A program made the translations under genes and the position numbers. Positions 31,436 to 42,021 of a stretch of DNA of 64,000 nt are shown here, piece after piece. The notes below the pieces were generated by a model. The model made no database searches. It had not been told where the DNA came from and saw only the letters and a program-made list of their open reading frames with translations. The DNA comes from Trigonopsis variabilis. Taxonomy: Eukaryota; Ascomycota; Trigonopsidomycetes; Trigonopsidales; Trigonopsidaceae. Numbering within the stretch: position 1 is the stretch's first letter; each line of letters opens with the position of its first letter. The stretch is from NCBI GenBank assembly GCA_003707065.3, contig PPXM03000002.1, positions 930,001 through 994,000 of the forward strand, given 5' to 3'.

Positions 31436-32296
31436 ATGAGTTCGCCATTAAGAGATCTTGTGAGCGCAATTGACTGGTCCCGGGACAGCTTGTCATGTGA
31501 ATCTAATTGCCATTCGCCTTTCTAACTATAGATGCTGCCCTGGCGATTATGTTTAATCCCACCTTTTGGAACATCGCTGCCCGTCTCGGTAAGTCGTCCG
31601 ACCGGCATCCTTTCTGATCAACAGAATACAAGAGCAAGATCCTGACAAAATTGGCCGGTAGAAATCCCCGCTATGGCTGTTATGCTCTTGCAGCCACGAT
31701 TTTCTCTCTCGGCGTGGTGCGAGATTTGGTGTATGACGAAAGAAAGGATATCTTTATTAACTTTGACTAGTTATGAGCGAGCCCTGAGAGATCAGCCATT
31801 ATATGCTCCTCTGAACACCCCCTATTTCAAGGCATTGGCTGCGTTCTCCTTTATTTGGGGTAATATCTTGGTTCTGTCTAGTATGTGGGCCCTAGGAGTC
31901 ACAGGAACGTACCTTGGTTAGTAATAAGTTTAGATACAATGACACTAATTTCTTTAGGAGACTATTTTGGAATCTTGATGGAGTCTCGAGTGACTGGATT
32001 TCCTTTTAACGTGACCGACAATCCAATGTACTACGGAAGCACGCTGTCTTTCTTAGGCACTGCTCTTTGGTAAGCTTAATGTTAAGCGTTGACACTGACA
32101 CCTTTAGGTACGCCAAGCCTGCCGGTCTTATTCTTACCCTTCTCGTCTTGATGATGTACACCATTGCCTTGCGTTTTGAAGAGTGAGTATCGAGTAATGT
32201 CGCTGCAAGCTAACATCCAGACCGTTTACCGCCATGATCTATGCCAAACGGGACGAAGAGCGGAAAAATGCCAAAAACGCAAAAAAGACAAAATAA
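31436..32296 (+). CDS. OPI3: phosphatidyl-N-methylethanolamine N-methyltransferase (phospholipid methyltransferase)
   Basis: Performs the last two methylations from phosphatidylethanolamine to phosphatidylcholine in the ER. Seven exons: 31436-31496, 31532-31588, 31625-31730, 31771-31916, 31958-32069, 32108-32182, 32221-32296. Introns are 35, 36, 40, 41, 38 and 38 nt, each phase-consistent. The 210-aa product matches the yeast protein almost end to end: [70 protein letters not shown] and the C-terminal [21 protein letters not shown]-binding GxG and EE motifs are present. It is the most intron-dense gene here relative to length. Confidence 0.96.
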
Positions 32297-32511
32297 ACGA
32301 CAAATCATTTGTGAATAGGTTCAACACTCGGGTAGGGCGTCTCAACACGCAATGTATATAGGAAAAGTGTGGATTACCTGTCGTAGTTGTGGTTATACGC
32401 GATTGTGAGGTTTATTTATCTTCTACGATCCAGATAAACTTGGAATAAGAACCTATAAATTACAGAGAAAGCACTTTTGATCTAGAGTCAGTGTCTTCAG
32501 CCATACCTCTT

Positions 32512-33710
32512 CTATGAACTTTCTCGAGATAAACGGTAGAGAAACATCGATGCTCGGGCATCGTCGACCGAATCATGCCCAGCAGAGCTGTTTTGGATGA
32601 CTTTTCCAAGGTGACGATAAGTCAGATCGCGCAGCCGGACAAGTTGACGCTTTTTATCCAGAAAGGTATCTAGTTTGGAAGTATCGATGATATGACTCCG
32701 CGGGTGGGAGATTCCCAATACGTGAAAGTCATTATGAATCGCATGACCAACCACAAACCGGTGCCCACCGGGTCCCTGAAGAATTCTAGCGACCTGGGCT
32801 TGAGCCTGACTGAACGATATGGCATTCTTCAAATTAGAGGGAGTTATCCCACTATATTGCGTTCGGTAGTTAGTGACTCTTTCTTGCGGCATAACGTAGA
32901 TATCCAACAACACTGCTCCATGCCAGTTGACAATGGATACCCGGGCCAGAGCACTCCTATCTCGAGGGCCTACCCCCACAAACTCGCAATCAAGAGCAAT
33001 ATAGCGGCCAAGCTCGGAACTGATAAGGTTAGTCTGTCACTTTATCTAGCGTTAACTCACTTGTTAATATCCAGATATTGGTTCCAGATACTTGAAGGTC
33101 CCGTCTTGACAGTTTGCTGCATTTTATTGTGATTAAACCCCGGCAATTGTTGTTTTAATCTTGCCCAGCTGCTGTCCACCAAGTCGATTACTTTGCCCTT
33201 TTTATAATCAACCGAAGCATCGGCTATGGCTTTACCTTTCGTGACAGTGGTCTTAGTAGCCGAGGTCAGGTGTCTATTCTTCACTGCAGTAGACGAAGTT
33301 GAGCTTTTTTCCTTAATGGCGTCCTTAGAGACTGCACTTTTGGAGGTGGCATCTTTAGTAATGGCGCTTTTAGAGACAGCATTCTCAGACACGGCATTCT
33401 CAGAGCTATCACTAGTCGAGGTAATATGCTTCTGCTTGATGGATTTCTTCGCTCCAACACTAGCCGATGCCAAGCCTTTCTTCTTGATGGTATCATTGAT
33501 CGTTTTTATTTTGGTAAGAACGCGACTGGCATCGCTTTCCTTTTCATTCGTACGGCTCTTACCTATTGGTCTTCGGTGTGTCTGATCAGGGCCAACTGCT
33601 TTTGCCTTGACTCTATCAGCCTTCAGCTGCTTGGCATGCCTTGCAGATATAGACTGCTCTTTCACCGTTCCATCAAGCTCTTTTTTTTGCTTTGTTTTCA
33701 CCCGCGCCAT
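32512..33710 (-). CDS. REX4: RNA exonuclease Rex4, DEDDh family
   Basis: 3'-5' exonuclease of the REXO4/ISG20 group, linked to rRNA ITS1 processing. Two exons, 33710-33061 and 33019-32512, with a 41-nt intron; 385 aa. The N-terminal half is basic and low-complexity (MARVKTKQKKEL, then Ser/Ala/Lys repeats of the SENAVSENAVSKSA type). The exonuclease fold occupies the C-terminal 170 residues: ExoI ALDCEFVGVGPRD, ExoII VGHAIHNDFHVLG and ExoIII HDSVDDARASM. Splicing completes the ExoI motif. The start at MARVK is preferred over an upstream TTG. It converges with OPI3. Confidence 0.92.
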
Positions 33711-34161
33711 GGTCACCTTGGCCTCGCTAAAGATGGATTCTTCGGTAATAATAAAGACCCTCGCTTGTGCTGATTTCCATGCTTTTGAGACTCTGCTAAG
33801 GCCTCTCAAATGCCCGTATCTAACGAACTGGCCCCCTTTCCTGGTAAATTTCCAAATTTTTTTGTCCAGTCGCCAAAATTTATCCTGATCATAGCTCCCA
33901 ACGACACTGGCGTTACATAGCCGTATGCGCTACTGCTAAACTTGCTCGCAGCTCATCGGATCTTCTTTACGCGATTGCCTCAAGATAACTCTACACTCAA
34001 CTTCTCCGCAATAAATACAAGCTCAAGCACTCTTCGTTCACTACCTACTTGAAAGCTGGCTTGGTCCAATTCTTCCATCACTTACAAACTCACATGCTTG
34101 CCCAACTGCCACAGAGGACTCCCAAGTCCTGTAGTTATTATTATTCATTGACCTCTAAGGC
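33711..34161. other. intergenic, REX4 promoter side
   Basis: 451 bases between the REX4 start and the stop of the next minus-strand gene. No gene or strong motif identified. Confidence 0.5.
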
Positions 34162-37062
34162 CTATGCCTCGGTAGTAGCTCTGACAGGTTCTCTGACAGG
34201 TTCTGCTCGAGGAGCGCTAGCGCCGCCGCGTCGAGTGAAACCTCGAGATGCTCCTCGACGGAATGCTCCTCGACCCCGCCCTCGATCTCCTCGCGGCCCT
34301 CGGGGAATCTCGTTGTACCGCCCTCGAGCTTGATCGCCAACATCTCGAGAGGGACCATAGACGATTTTTGCAGGACCTTGGCCGGCTAGAAAGATTCGAT
34401 ACGAAGGAGTGGTATAGACAAACCGATTGACATCAAAATGAGTATTAGTCGATGCCCATCGAGGATATCCCTGTGGAGGCTCCCGTGAAGGAGCTAATCT
34501 TACCGGTCCCTCCTTATAGACGGTTCCTTGTTCAGTCTTTTCGGGTAACGCTACTCGAATCTTCTGAGCCTCTTCAACTAAGCCATACTCTCCTAAAGGA
34601 AGTCCTCCATTAGGGATCAAACCACTCTTGGTAGTTGACATGGCGGCCTCGGAGCTCATCTTTATACTCGACATTCGAGCCTCATAACCAACTTCCTCGC
34701 TTTCGTCTGCGACGTCGCGCTCGGGTCGTTTCTGCCCTAGCTTCTTGGCAATGACATCTTGAATTGCTTCAATGGAACCAATCGACGGTAATTTGGAATC
34801 CTTAACTCTGTCCTCGGTGCTCACTCCCAAGCCAAAATGTGCCCGCCCAAGACTAAGAGACGCCTTGCCAAAGCCATGGTCAAGAAGTCGATCTTGAGCG
34901 ATTGGCGACGGCAAATCATTCTGCTCTTGATTAGAAGAAGGAAAAAATCTCGACGAAGATCGACTGCCTCCGGGAGACGAATGAAGGGATGACCCAGCCT
35001 CATTTATCGAGGGTCGAGGACTAGAATTGTGCCAATCTAAAGGGTGCCCTGACGCCAGAGACTGTTTCGATGGTACGGCTCGTCCTATGGCTCCCCATAA
35101 ACTTGGCGGACGCCCCACGCCATGATGAATCTCGTCATGATTACCAGAGTGACCCCTCCTGTGCTCGGGATGTTTTCGACGGTCGTGATGCCAAGGTTCA
35201 TGCTGCCGCATAGTAGAGCGCCAAAGCAAGGATTTAGAGACCTCGGAATTCGTATTCTGATGATCAGACACCAGATTATCAATGGCTGCAACGGTGGCAT
35301 GATCAACGATAGGACTGCTCTGTTTCGAGGAAGGTTTCGCCGACTCGGATGACTTGCCAGGAGACTTGGCTTGAAGGCGGGTTCTTGCTTCATGCTTCGA
35401 CTCTCCTTGCTGTCGGTCACGTCCTCTAGCTGAAGCTGAAGCCTCTACCTCCTGCTTCTTCTTCTCTTGCTCTTCCAGTACTTTCTTCTTTTCCTCATCT
35501 TCCTCTCGCTTTCTCTCATCTTCCTTTTTTCTCTCCTCTTCTTCTAATTGTCGGGCAAGGGCTTCGGCCTTCTTGCGAGCAGCCTCGAGTCTTTCACGCT
35601 CAGCAGCAGCCTCTTCTTCTTTTCGCTTGATAGCTTCTTCTCGAGCTTTCTTCATGATCTCCTTTTGTTCAGCGACTAATTTCAAAGCCTGCAGCCGTTC
35701 TTCTTCGCTATGAGGATAATGCCCTGGTTCAAACTTGCCTTCTGCAAAGGATTTTCGCCGAGTGATCCCGCTAACGTTCCCTTTCTGGGGCAGCGGCTCA
35801 ACCATTCCACTGCGATCATTATATAATTCCGCTCTTCCTATCGGTCCTCGACCCCCGCCGAATCTTTCGAAATCGTTAGATTCACGACGACCACGTTCTT
35901 GAAACGGTCGTACATGGGAATATGGATGAGGATGGAGGTTAGTTTCCTTAGGAGCCGACGGTAACTGATCGGGGGCATGAACATCTCTCGTCGGGGAGAC
36001 CGCCTCTTTAGGAGGACTGACTGAGGCAGAGGACTTTTTCTGTTCAGCTAAAGAGCCATTGGCATAAATTACAGTCGCATTAGACTTGACACTCGATTTA
36101 GCTGCCGAGACCCAAGACGTAGGTGGGGCACTCGAAGAGGGAGGGGAAGAAGATGGAGGAGAAGACTCTGTCTCGTGAGTCTCGTGGAGAACCACTTTGG
36201 TTCCGTCGTCGAATTCCAAAGTATCACCCCAATCGTCATCCTCTTCGTCCCAATTGAGACTTTTTATATGTGATTCGTCCATTCGTTGGACAAGATGAAT
36301 CCCCAATTTTTCTAGTTCATCCTCGGTCATTTTCTTTGTGTTTTGCCTAGCTTCTGTAGTCGGAGGTGTAGAAGAAGTAGGTGTATTAGACGAGTTAGTA
36401 GTAGTAGCCAGCCGCTTTTTGTTCCAGACAGTGTTTGCGCTAATTTCTGGTTTTGATTGACCCGGTCCATTAGCGCCGGAAGCAGATCCGGGATTGGGAG
36501 ACTGCGACTGTTCTCGCCGCATAGGAGCTATTTTCAGATGCCCATGAGCAGGTCGAATTTTCGGTAAAGTGGGTTTACCGGGGGCCGTCTTTGTAGCAGC
36601 TTGCGCTCCTCCAGCGTCAACCTTTTTGATCGTCGAATTAGTAGGCCCATTGGTAGAAAAGGCTTTAAATAGAGTGTTGATAGACATTGCTTTAAACGAC
36701 TTTTTCCCCGTGACACTGACGGGTTTCGGGCTCGAGGGCGCCTCGCTCTCCGGTGCTTGATCTTCAAGGTCAGAACAAAGACGAATAAGCAAGTTAGTAA
36801 ACGTACCATAATCTTCGGAGAGTTTTGAGGACGGCTGCGTGCTATTTGAGTCATCCTGGTTACTCGAATCCTGTTGCGCACTGGTGTCTTCGGTAGACGG
36901 TTCTTGAGCTTTTTCGCCCTCTTTCTCGGTTGATAAGTCTGAGATATGGGGTTTAGGTATCACTGGATCGGATGAATCCTTGGTAGATTCAGCTAATTCC
37001 GATTCAACTGAGGAAGCATTGGATGTAGGATTATCTGCATTCGTCGAAGGCTCTTTATCCAT
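34162..37062 (-). CDS. large disordered coiled-coil protein with an RGG tail, unknown function
   Basis: A 966-aa single-exon protein, almost entirely low complexity. Residues 1-250 are Ser/Thr/Pro/Asn-rich, with a hydrophobic-acidic patch near FTNLLIRLCSDLEDQ. Around 260-300 lies a compact conserved-looking block, EDELEKLGIHLVQRMDESH followed by WDEEDDDWGDTLEFDDG. At about 455-550 there is a strongly charged coiled coil (EEEAAAERERLEAARKKAEA). The C-terminus (about 880-966) carries FVYTTPSYRIFLAGQGPAK and then an Arg/Gly-rich tail (RGPRGDRGRGRGAFRRG), typical of RNA-binding proteins. An RNA-associated role is an inference. No domain recognised by name. The open frame of nearly 3 kb with a normal ATG is surely coding. 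Confidence 0.85.
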   Translation of the reverse strand: MDKEPSTNADNPTSNASSVESELAESTKDSSDPVIPKPHISDLSTEKEGEKAQEPSTEDTSAQQDSSNQDDSNSTQPSSKLSEDYGTFTNLLIRLCSDLEDQAPESEAPSSPKPVSVTGKKSFKAMSINTLFKAFSTNGPTNSTIKKVDAGGAQAATKTAPGKPTLPKIRPAHGHLKIAPMRREQSQSPNPGSASGANGPGQSKPEISANTVWNKKRLATTTNSSNTPTSSTPPTTEARQNTKKMTEDELEKLGIHLVQRMDESHIKSLNWDEEDDDWGDTLEFDDGTKVVLHETHETESSPPSSSPPSSSAPPTSWVSAAKSSVKSNATVIYANGSLAEQKKSSASVSPPKEAVSPTRDVHAPDQLPSAPKETNLHPHPYSHVRPFQERGRRESNDFERFGGGRGPIGRAELYNDRSGMVEPLPQKGNVSGITRRKSFAEGKFEPGHYPHSEEERLQALKLVAEQKEIMKKAREEAIKRKEEEAAAERERLEAARKKAEALARQLEEEERKKEDERKREEDEEKKKVLEEQEKKKQEVEASASARGRDRQQGESKHEARTRLQAKSPGKSSESAKPSSKQSSPIVDHATVAAIDNLVSDHQNTNSEVSKSLLWRSTMRQHEPWHHDRRKHPEHRRGHSGNHDEIHHGVGRPPSLWGAIGRAVPSKQSLASGHPLDWHNSSPRPSINEAGSSLHSSPGGSRSSSRFFPSSNQEQNDLPSPIAQDRLLDHGFGKASLSLGRAHFGLGVSTEDRVKDSKLPSIGSIEAIQDVIAKKLGQKRPERDVADESEEVGYEARMSSIKMSSEAAMSTTKSGLIPNGGLPLGEYGLVEEAQKIRVALPEKTEQGTVYKEGPVRLAPSREPPQGYPRWASTNTHFDVNRFVYTTPSYRIFLAGQGPAKIVYGPSRDVGDQARGRYNEIPRGPRGDRGRGRGAFRRGASRGFTRRGGASAPRAEPVREPVRATTEA

Positions 37063-37610
37063 AATACGGTTCTATAATATTAGTTTTATCCAACAGATTT
37101 TTAAGATAAACAAACAACGCCGTGTGTTTGACAAGAAACTTGAGAAAAGAAGAAGATGTCCGGCCCCTTCCTGATAGCTTCTCCGACCAAACTAAACAGC
37201 AGATACCCGTCATCTATCCCCAGTTTTGATGGATTTTATCAAAGTTAATCATGTCCTAACCGCAATTTAATGCAGTAGGTAGATAATAAAGAGACTGAGA
37301 GATGGACAACCTTGATAAGCCAGATATGTTGTTTATTATGGACCCGAGAGAATCACAGAGTTTGAATTCGATAGCAAAACTTACTTAAACAAACAAGACA
37401 AAAAATAACTGATAGGAAGCAGCCAGTAATAGGGACGAAGAGGATCAAGGTGATCGACTAGAAAGAGAGGCGAGGTACTCGTTACAGGGAAATTTTCAAT
37501 GTCCCAAACCGAGCACCGACGTTCTCACGTCTTTTACGAAGTCCATACTCGTGATAGCTACAGAAATACTTTGATTCTTCAAGATTCTTATATGACAGAT
37601 GATTGGAACT
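37063..37610. other. intergenic
   Basis: 548 bases: promoter of the disordered protein gene and 3' flank of ATP17. The T-rich left part (37071-37110) may be a promoter tract. No gene found. Confidence 0.5.
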
Positions 37611-38495
37611 CTAATGTTCAGCATGGTCACCCTTGTGATGGCGCACTAGAGTCAGTTAGCAAGGAAAGAGAAGCTAACTAGGACACTTACAGTGAGTCAT
37701 GTACTCGATGGTGTAACCAAGCTAGATTGTGTTAGAATGGGAAAGCCTGCTAGACGTACAGTGCCAATGAACAGAACAAAGTGAAGCTGAAGTTAGACAA
37801 ATTTCCAAAGTAACAAAGACTTACAATTGGAGCAGCAGAAGCATTGTCGCCGTCGAAATACTTGGCCTTATACCATCTAGCATGTTAGACTGTTGAAATA
37901 TACAGAATAGTATTAGAAAGATGCGCCTGAAGAATTGATACTCCCTATCTAGTCGATATATAGATCAGTCTTATTTGATTGAGCACACTCATGATATATT
38001 CAACTGTAAATGATAGAGATCGCAATGAAGAGATGAAGCCGAAAACGTCTTGGTCGGGAAATGGTCAGCCCTTCATAAACACTCTCCTTTCACATTCTCA
38101 TCACGAAAATCCTTCGGAAGAAAAGGGTTTACACCAGGTATATTTCATCAAAACCACAGTGCATTAGAGTAATCGAGCAGAGAGAAACAAAGTAGAGTAA
38201 GTACGTTGTCCGGTTTCCACAAATAATCAATTCTTGAAAGCAAGCCATCTCCCTAACAACTCCATATTCCTCCTTTACTCACCCAATAGGACCTGAGGGC
38301 TTGGGAATGGAAGAAGCGTCCGAGACACGAGGAAGGGCCTTGTAGAAATTCACGACATTGGCTGTCCGCTTAGCACCGCCAGAAGAAGCCAAGCTCTGAA
38401 ACAATTAGCAAGAAGGCGCCCCTGGAACTTACAGCAGGCGAAGCAATCTTAGGGGGAACAATTGTAGATAACTGACGGCGGAAGATGGTCGACAT
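37611..38495 (-). CDS. ATP17: mitochondrial ATP synthase subunit f
   Basis: Small membrane subunit of the Fo sector. Six exons in reading order: 38495-38433, 38395-38283, 37876-37825, 37786-37760, 37721-37691, 37645-37611; 106 aa (yeast 101). Landmarks: MSTIFRRQLSTIVPPKIAS presequence, AKRTANVVNFYKALPR, WYKAKYFDGDNASAAPI, HFVLFIGTLGYTIEY and THLRHHKGDHAEH at the C-terminus, all as in yeast Atp17. The protein is split over very small exons of 27-113 nt. Introns are 37, 406, 38, 38 and 45 nt. The 406-nt intron 2 is an outlier in this genome and carries a 10-bp inverted repeat. It is divergent from NDUFS4. Confidence 0.95.
37877..38282 (-). other. 406-nt intron 2 of ATP17 with terminal inverted repeat
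   Basis: 5' GTGAGT, branch TCTAAC and 3' GCTAG are normal. Near the ends, AAGAATTGAT (minus strand, 38235-38226) pairs perfectly with ATCAATTCTT (37939-37930). Between them are box C-like GTGATGA (38104-38098) and TGATGA (38150-38145), and a D-like CTGA (38068-38065), all in the sense of the host gene. A snoRNA is possible, but no terminal stem was found. Confidence 0.6.
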
Positions 38496-38654
38496 GATGT
38501 CTAGAGAGAATCTGTAGGTGGAACTGGCCAACCAGGGAAAGCAACCGGCAGCACAACTAGCTTGGACCAGGACACTTATGCTCCAATCCCGTCCTTGGAT
38601 TGGTTGGTCAGCTTGACAACGACTCCAACAACCAACTTCTCGGTCTAACCGGTC
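38496..38654. promoter_or_regulatory. bidirectional ATP17-NDUFS4 promoter with paired CCAAT boxes
   Basis: 159 bases separate two divergent respiratory-chain start codons. CCAATCC (38583-38589) and GGATTGG (38597-38603) form a perfect 7-bp inverted repeat with a 7-base spacer, so each gene sees a CCAAT box on its own strand. The HAP2/3/5 (NF-Y) complex is known to drive respiratory genes through CCAAT. Binding here is inferred. Confidence 0.55.
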
Positions 38655-39128
38655 ATGATTGCTCGACAAGCTTTTAAATGCCAGGCTCGAAGGAGCTTCA
38701 GCATCACTGCCCGTGTTTTAAATGAACCAAAGGAGATTGAGAAAGTGGTCAAGACCGAATCAGTCACTCCTGTCGAGGTCGTTTCTGGTGCTCCCGCGGC
38801 TTTAACTCAACGTGTGGTCCGAATCTTTAAACAAGCAAAGCCAGCTACCCAGCAGGGTACTCGAGGCACCAAGGAATGGAGAATAGACTGGGATATCCTT
38901 CCAAAGGCCAACCGTTGGGAGAATGACATGATTGGTTGGCATTCGAGTGCGGATTACATGCAAGCCACCCAGATGCATTTCAAATCGAGTGACGATGCTG
39001 TTCGATTTGCTACAAAGAATGGATGGGATTACTATGTGCAGGAGCCGCATGAGCGCCGGTTCAAGAAGAAGGAATACGCCGAGAACTTCTATCATCATTC
39101 TCCCTTGAAGTTTATCCGGACAAAATAG
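38655..39128 (+). CDS. NDUFS4: NADH:ubiquinone oxidoreductase 18-kDa (AQDQ) subunit
   Basis: Accessory subunit of mitochondrial complex I, needed for stable attachment of the N module. 157 aa, single exon. The presequence MIARQAFKCQARRSFSITAR is Arg/Ser-rich. The family domain follows: VVRIFKQAKPATQQGTRGTK, WRIDWDILPKANRWENDMIGW, SADYMQATQMHFKSSDDAVRF, NGWDYYVQEPHERRFKKKEYA and the C-terminal YHHSPLKFIRTK. Its presence shows a proton-pumping complex I, absent from Saccharomyces and Schizosaccharomyces. It shares a short divergent promoter with ATP17 and converges on URK1. Confidence 0.95.
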   Translation: MIARQAFKCQARRSFSITARVLNEPKEIEKVVKTESVTPVEVVSGAPAALTQRVVRIFKQAKPATQQGTRGTKEWRIDWDILPKANRWENDMIGWHSSADYMQATQMHFKSSDDAVRFATKNGWDYYVQEPHERRFKKKEYAENFYHHSPLKFIRTK

Positions 39129-39359
39129 GTTGATCATATGGGCAGGCGACTATGTTGTGATTTTGTTATATAAGAATTTCTCTATTATCTTGCTGTAGTT
39201 ATCATTACTGACCATGCTGGTTGTCTATTCATACACTTTGCTATCATGGGCGTCACCTTGTGCCCTGTCAAAGCCGACATAAGTCCATCCGTTCAGTTGT
39301 GACGAATGAATCAATAAATCGCCCGAGTCTTTCTGTTCCCTTTCATGAATGTCGTCTTA

Positions 39360-41052
39360 TTAAAGACCGTAGTATTTGCTGTCCAGCCACCGGCGCGTGT
39401 AAATATTCTCGCTTGCAACCTTAGCGACAACTATTTTCACATCCGGATACACTGTATTAATCCGTCTTAAGCCATCTTCGGTTGCAATACACGCAACAAT
39501 TATGATATCCTTAGCCTTGAGTCCATGGTCCAGTAAGACACGGACAGCCATGATTGCGGCTACACCAGATACGATCTGAGCGTCGCATAATAGTACACTT
39601 GTCTTTTGCCCTGCTTGCAATCCTTGATCGGGAATATTGTAGAAGTGCAAAGTCGGCTCACCCGTTTGAGTGTTCGACTGAACCAAGAGTACGCCTGTTT
39701 TCGAGTCAGGAAGAGACCTTCGAAGACCTGTTAGGAAGCATTCACCAGATTGAACCATCATGACTGAGATGATATCGTCTGTAGATTGAAAAGGTCTCAT
39801 GCCGTGATATTGGTACCCTTGTGGTGTATCGACAGTCATTTCTTTGTAATCTAGAACCAGATCTAACGCCTTTTCAATTAGCAGCGAAGAAAGACGGTCA
39901 AAGTAAAATACAAAATCTGATCGACTACTATCGGCGTCCAATAGTTTCGTGATTATGACTTTGATCTGTGGCGTATCATCTAATTTATGGATTTTGTCTT
40001 TTAGATCCTGCAGACTGCTGCCTCCAAGCTGCCGCAGATGTTCGAGATGACGACGACTTTTTATTCTCAGGGTCCTTGTGATATGTTTGAGGATGATATC
40101 TAAACAAGCGTCAGCGGGAACAACCAGAAAAGAGGATAAGTACCTATAGCTATAGTATTATCAAGCCCTCTGGGTACCAGGAAATCAGAATTCTTCATTG
40201 TAGGTCTAATATGTTGTTGAAAGTTAGGTTTTACAAACAGAAACCACTGCTTTATGGCACCATCTATGTCTCGTCCACGAAATCGTATATCCCGCGCTAA
40301 TCTTCGAGCCAGGCAGATATCCTCATCCGTGTCAACAAATATTTTGGTGTCTAGAAGCTCAAGCACTCTAGGATCATATAAGGCATAGTTCCCTTCAAAG
40401 ATTATGATATTGGCACCATAGATCGTCAATTTCCTGTCTAATCTAGCAGAGAGTTAAACATTATATTGTGCAGATCATTTTACCTGTCATGTAATGCGAA
40501 AGAATAAAGTGGAATTTGGACCTTTTCCCTAAGACAGTCAGTCCGACGTATTCTTTGAAATTATTTACCCCTTTCTCAGCTTTCTGAGGGTATCTATTAA
40601 TAAATCAAAGTCCAACGCATCGGGTGAATCGAAATCATATTCGCTTTTCGGTCAATAGAGGTACTTTCAAGATTATATCATACTTGTTGAAGGCTTTATC
40701 TTTTTGTGCGGCAGTCAATGGACGATAGAAGTTATCGAATGATAGTAATATAGTCCAAGGTAACTGTAGAAATTAGCCATGTCTGACTGCTTCCTACATT
40801 CAGAGAGTTGATAATCTTGGCAGCTATGCTTGTCTTCCCGCTGCCACTTGCGCCAGCTATTCCGATGATATGGGGCTCTTTCCAAGGAGGAAGATAATCA
40901 AAATGAGAATCTAATTCATTATGAGGTTCTGGAATCAGACGAGGTGACGAGAATTCTAAGGACATCACCTTGGAGATGTGAGGCGGTGGGCAGGGTGGAC
41001 GAGAGGGAGATACTCTGAAAACCTGCCCACACTCAAGTTGCAGCACTGCCAT
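39360..41052 (-). CDS. URK1: uridine/cytidine kinase with C-terminal UPRT-like domain
   Basis: Pyrimidine-salvage kinase making UMP and CMP. Six exons in reading order: 41052-40798, 40763-40684, 40643-40569, 40528-40484, 40442-40144, 40099-39360; 497 aa, similar to yeast Urk1 (501). Introns are 34, 40, 40, 41 and 44 nt. The P-loop GASGSGKT is at about residues 67-74. Kinase landmarks are [48 protein letters not shown] and [13 protein letters not shown]. The C-terminal 190 residues are a uracil-phosphoribosyltransferase-like module ([33 protein letters not shown]), as in other fungal and animal UCKs. The PRPP loop is degenerate (DAQIVSG), so transferase activity is doubtful. Confidence 0.94.
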
Positions 41053-41357
41053 ATGCAATTGACGATATTACAAAGGCTGATTTACTATTATGGAAGGTAT
41101 TACAGTATCTTATCACTATGGTGCTCTTGACACATTTTTGACGCTGCTTGATAACAGACCTAATACTGGCTCGATAAGATATATGATCAATAAGGGGTGA
41201 CTCCATGAGTATTAGTGACCGTGAAACAAGTTTTAATAACGTAGACTCTTTGTCGAGCAACCTCATTAGGTGAGGCTCAAGAACAGCCTCGGTAAAATAT
41301 CTGTAATCCTCTCACTACAGGCAAATTTATCCATGGCAACACTTTTGTAATATACAT

Positions 41358-41780
41358 TTAGATGAGTAACCGTTCAATCTTATCCTTGATAGTAAGGATT
41401 TGATTACGGAGATCAGAAGCTTCATTAGAAGTGACTGAAGCAGCAATCACAGGTCTAGTCACGCCGCAAGCTCTTCCAAGAGCAATTTTGGAAGGCACAA
41501 AGACGTAGGGAACATTCTTATCTTCACAGAGTAAGGGGAGGTGAAGCAAGATCTCAATAGGCTCAGTATCAGCGGCCATGATGATGAACTCGCTGATACC
41601 TCGATTCAGAGTCTTTGTAGCCTCATTGGCTCCTTTTTTCAACTGACGGTAATGAGTGGCCTGTTGAACCAAATCAAGAATCTCTTGACTGAGACCAGAA
41701 TCCGCAAGAGGAAAGGCTGTCATTAGACATCAACCGACGATTATAGTAAGGAACTTACCTTTAGGATTAGGGGCTGACAT
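41358..41780 (-). CDS. SNU13: U4/U6.U5 snRNP and box C/D snoRNP protein Snu13 (15.5K)
   Basis: L7Ae-family kink-turn binding protein, part of the U4 snRNP and of every box C/D snoRNP. Two exons, 41780-41759 and 41716-41358, split by a 42-nt intron; 126 aa, exactly the usual size. It begins [18 protein letters not shown] and contains the RNA-binding signature [16 protein letters not shown], then [38 protein letters not shown] and [10 protein letters not shown]. It is divergent from VMA3 across 241 bases. Confidence 0.97.
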
Positions 41781-42021
41781 TTCTATATTCCGATATTCAC
41801 GCTTAGTGTTGCAATCTAGGGTTCCTTGCTTGGGCTCGCCCTATAAAGTGAGAAGAAATTTTCGGTAGCGCTGCTTGTTGTGCTTAGATGACAAGCCCGG
41901 GTAACCTTATCTGACTGACTATGCTAGTTATTAGCTAGTCTGAGGTTTACTCAGTGTCCCAAATTTACCTCCTTCGGACGCAACGTCTCCAACCTCACTT
42001 TTCCCTCTAGATTTGATCGAA

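Noticed and set aside
37991-38167. Plus-strand short frame inside ATP17 intron 2
   Set aside because: 58 codons, antisense to ATP17, no domain, and no splice or promoter support.
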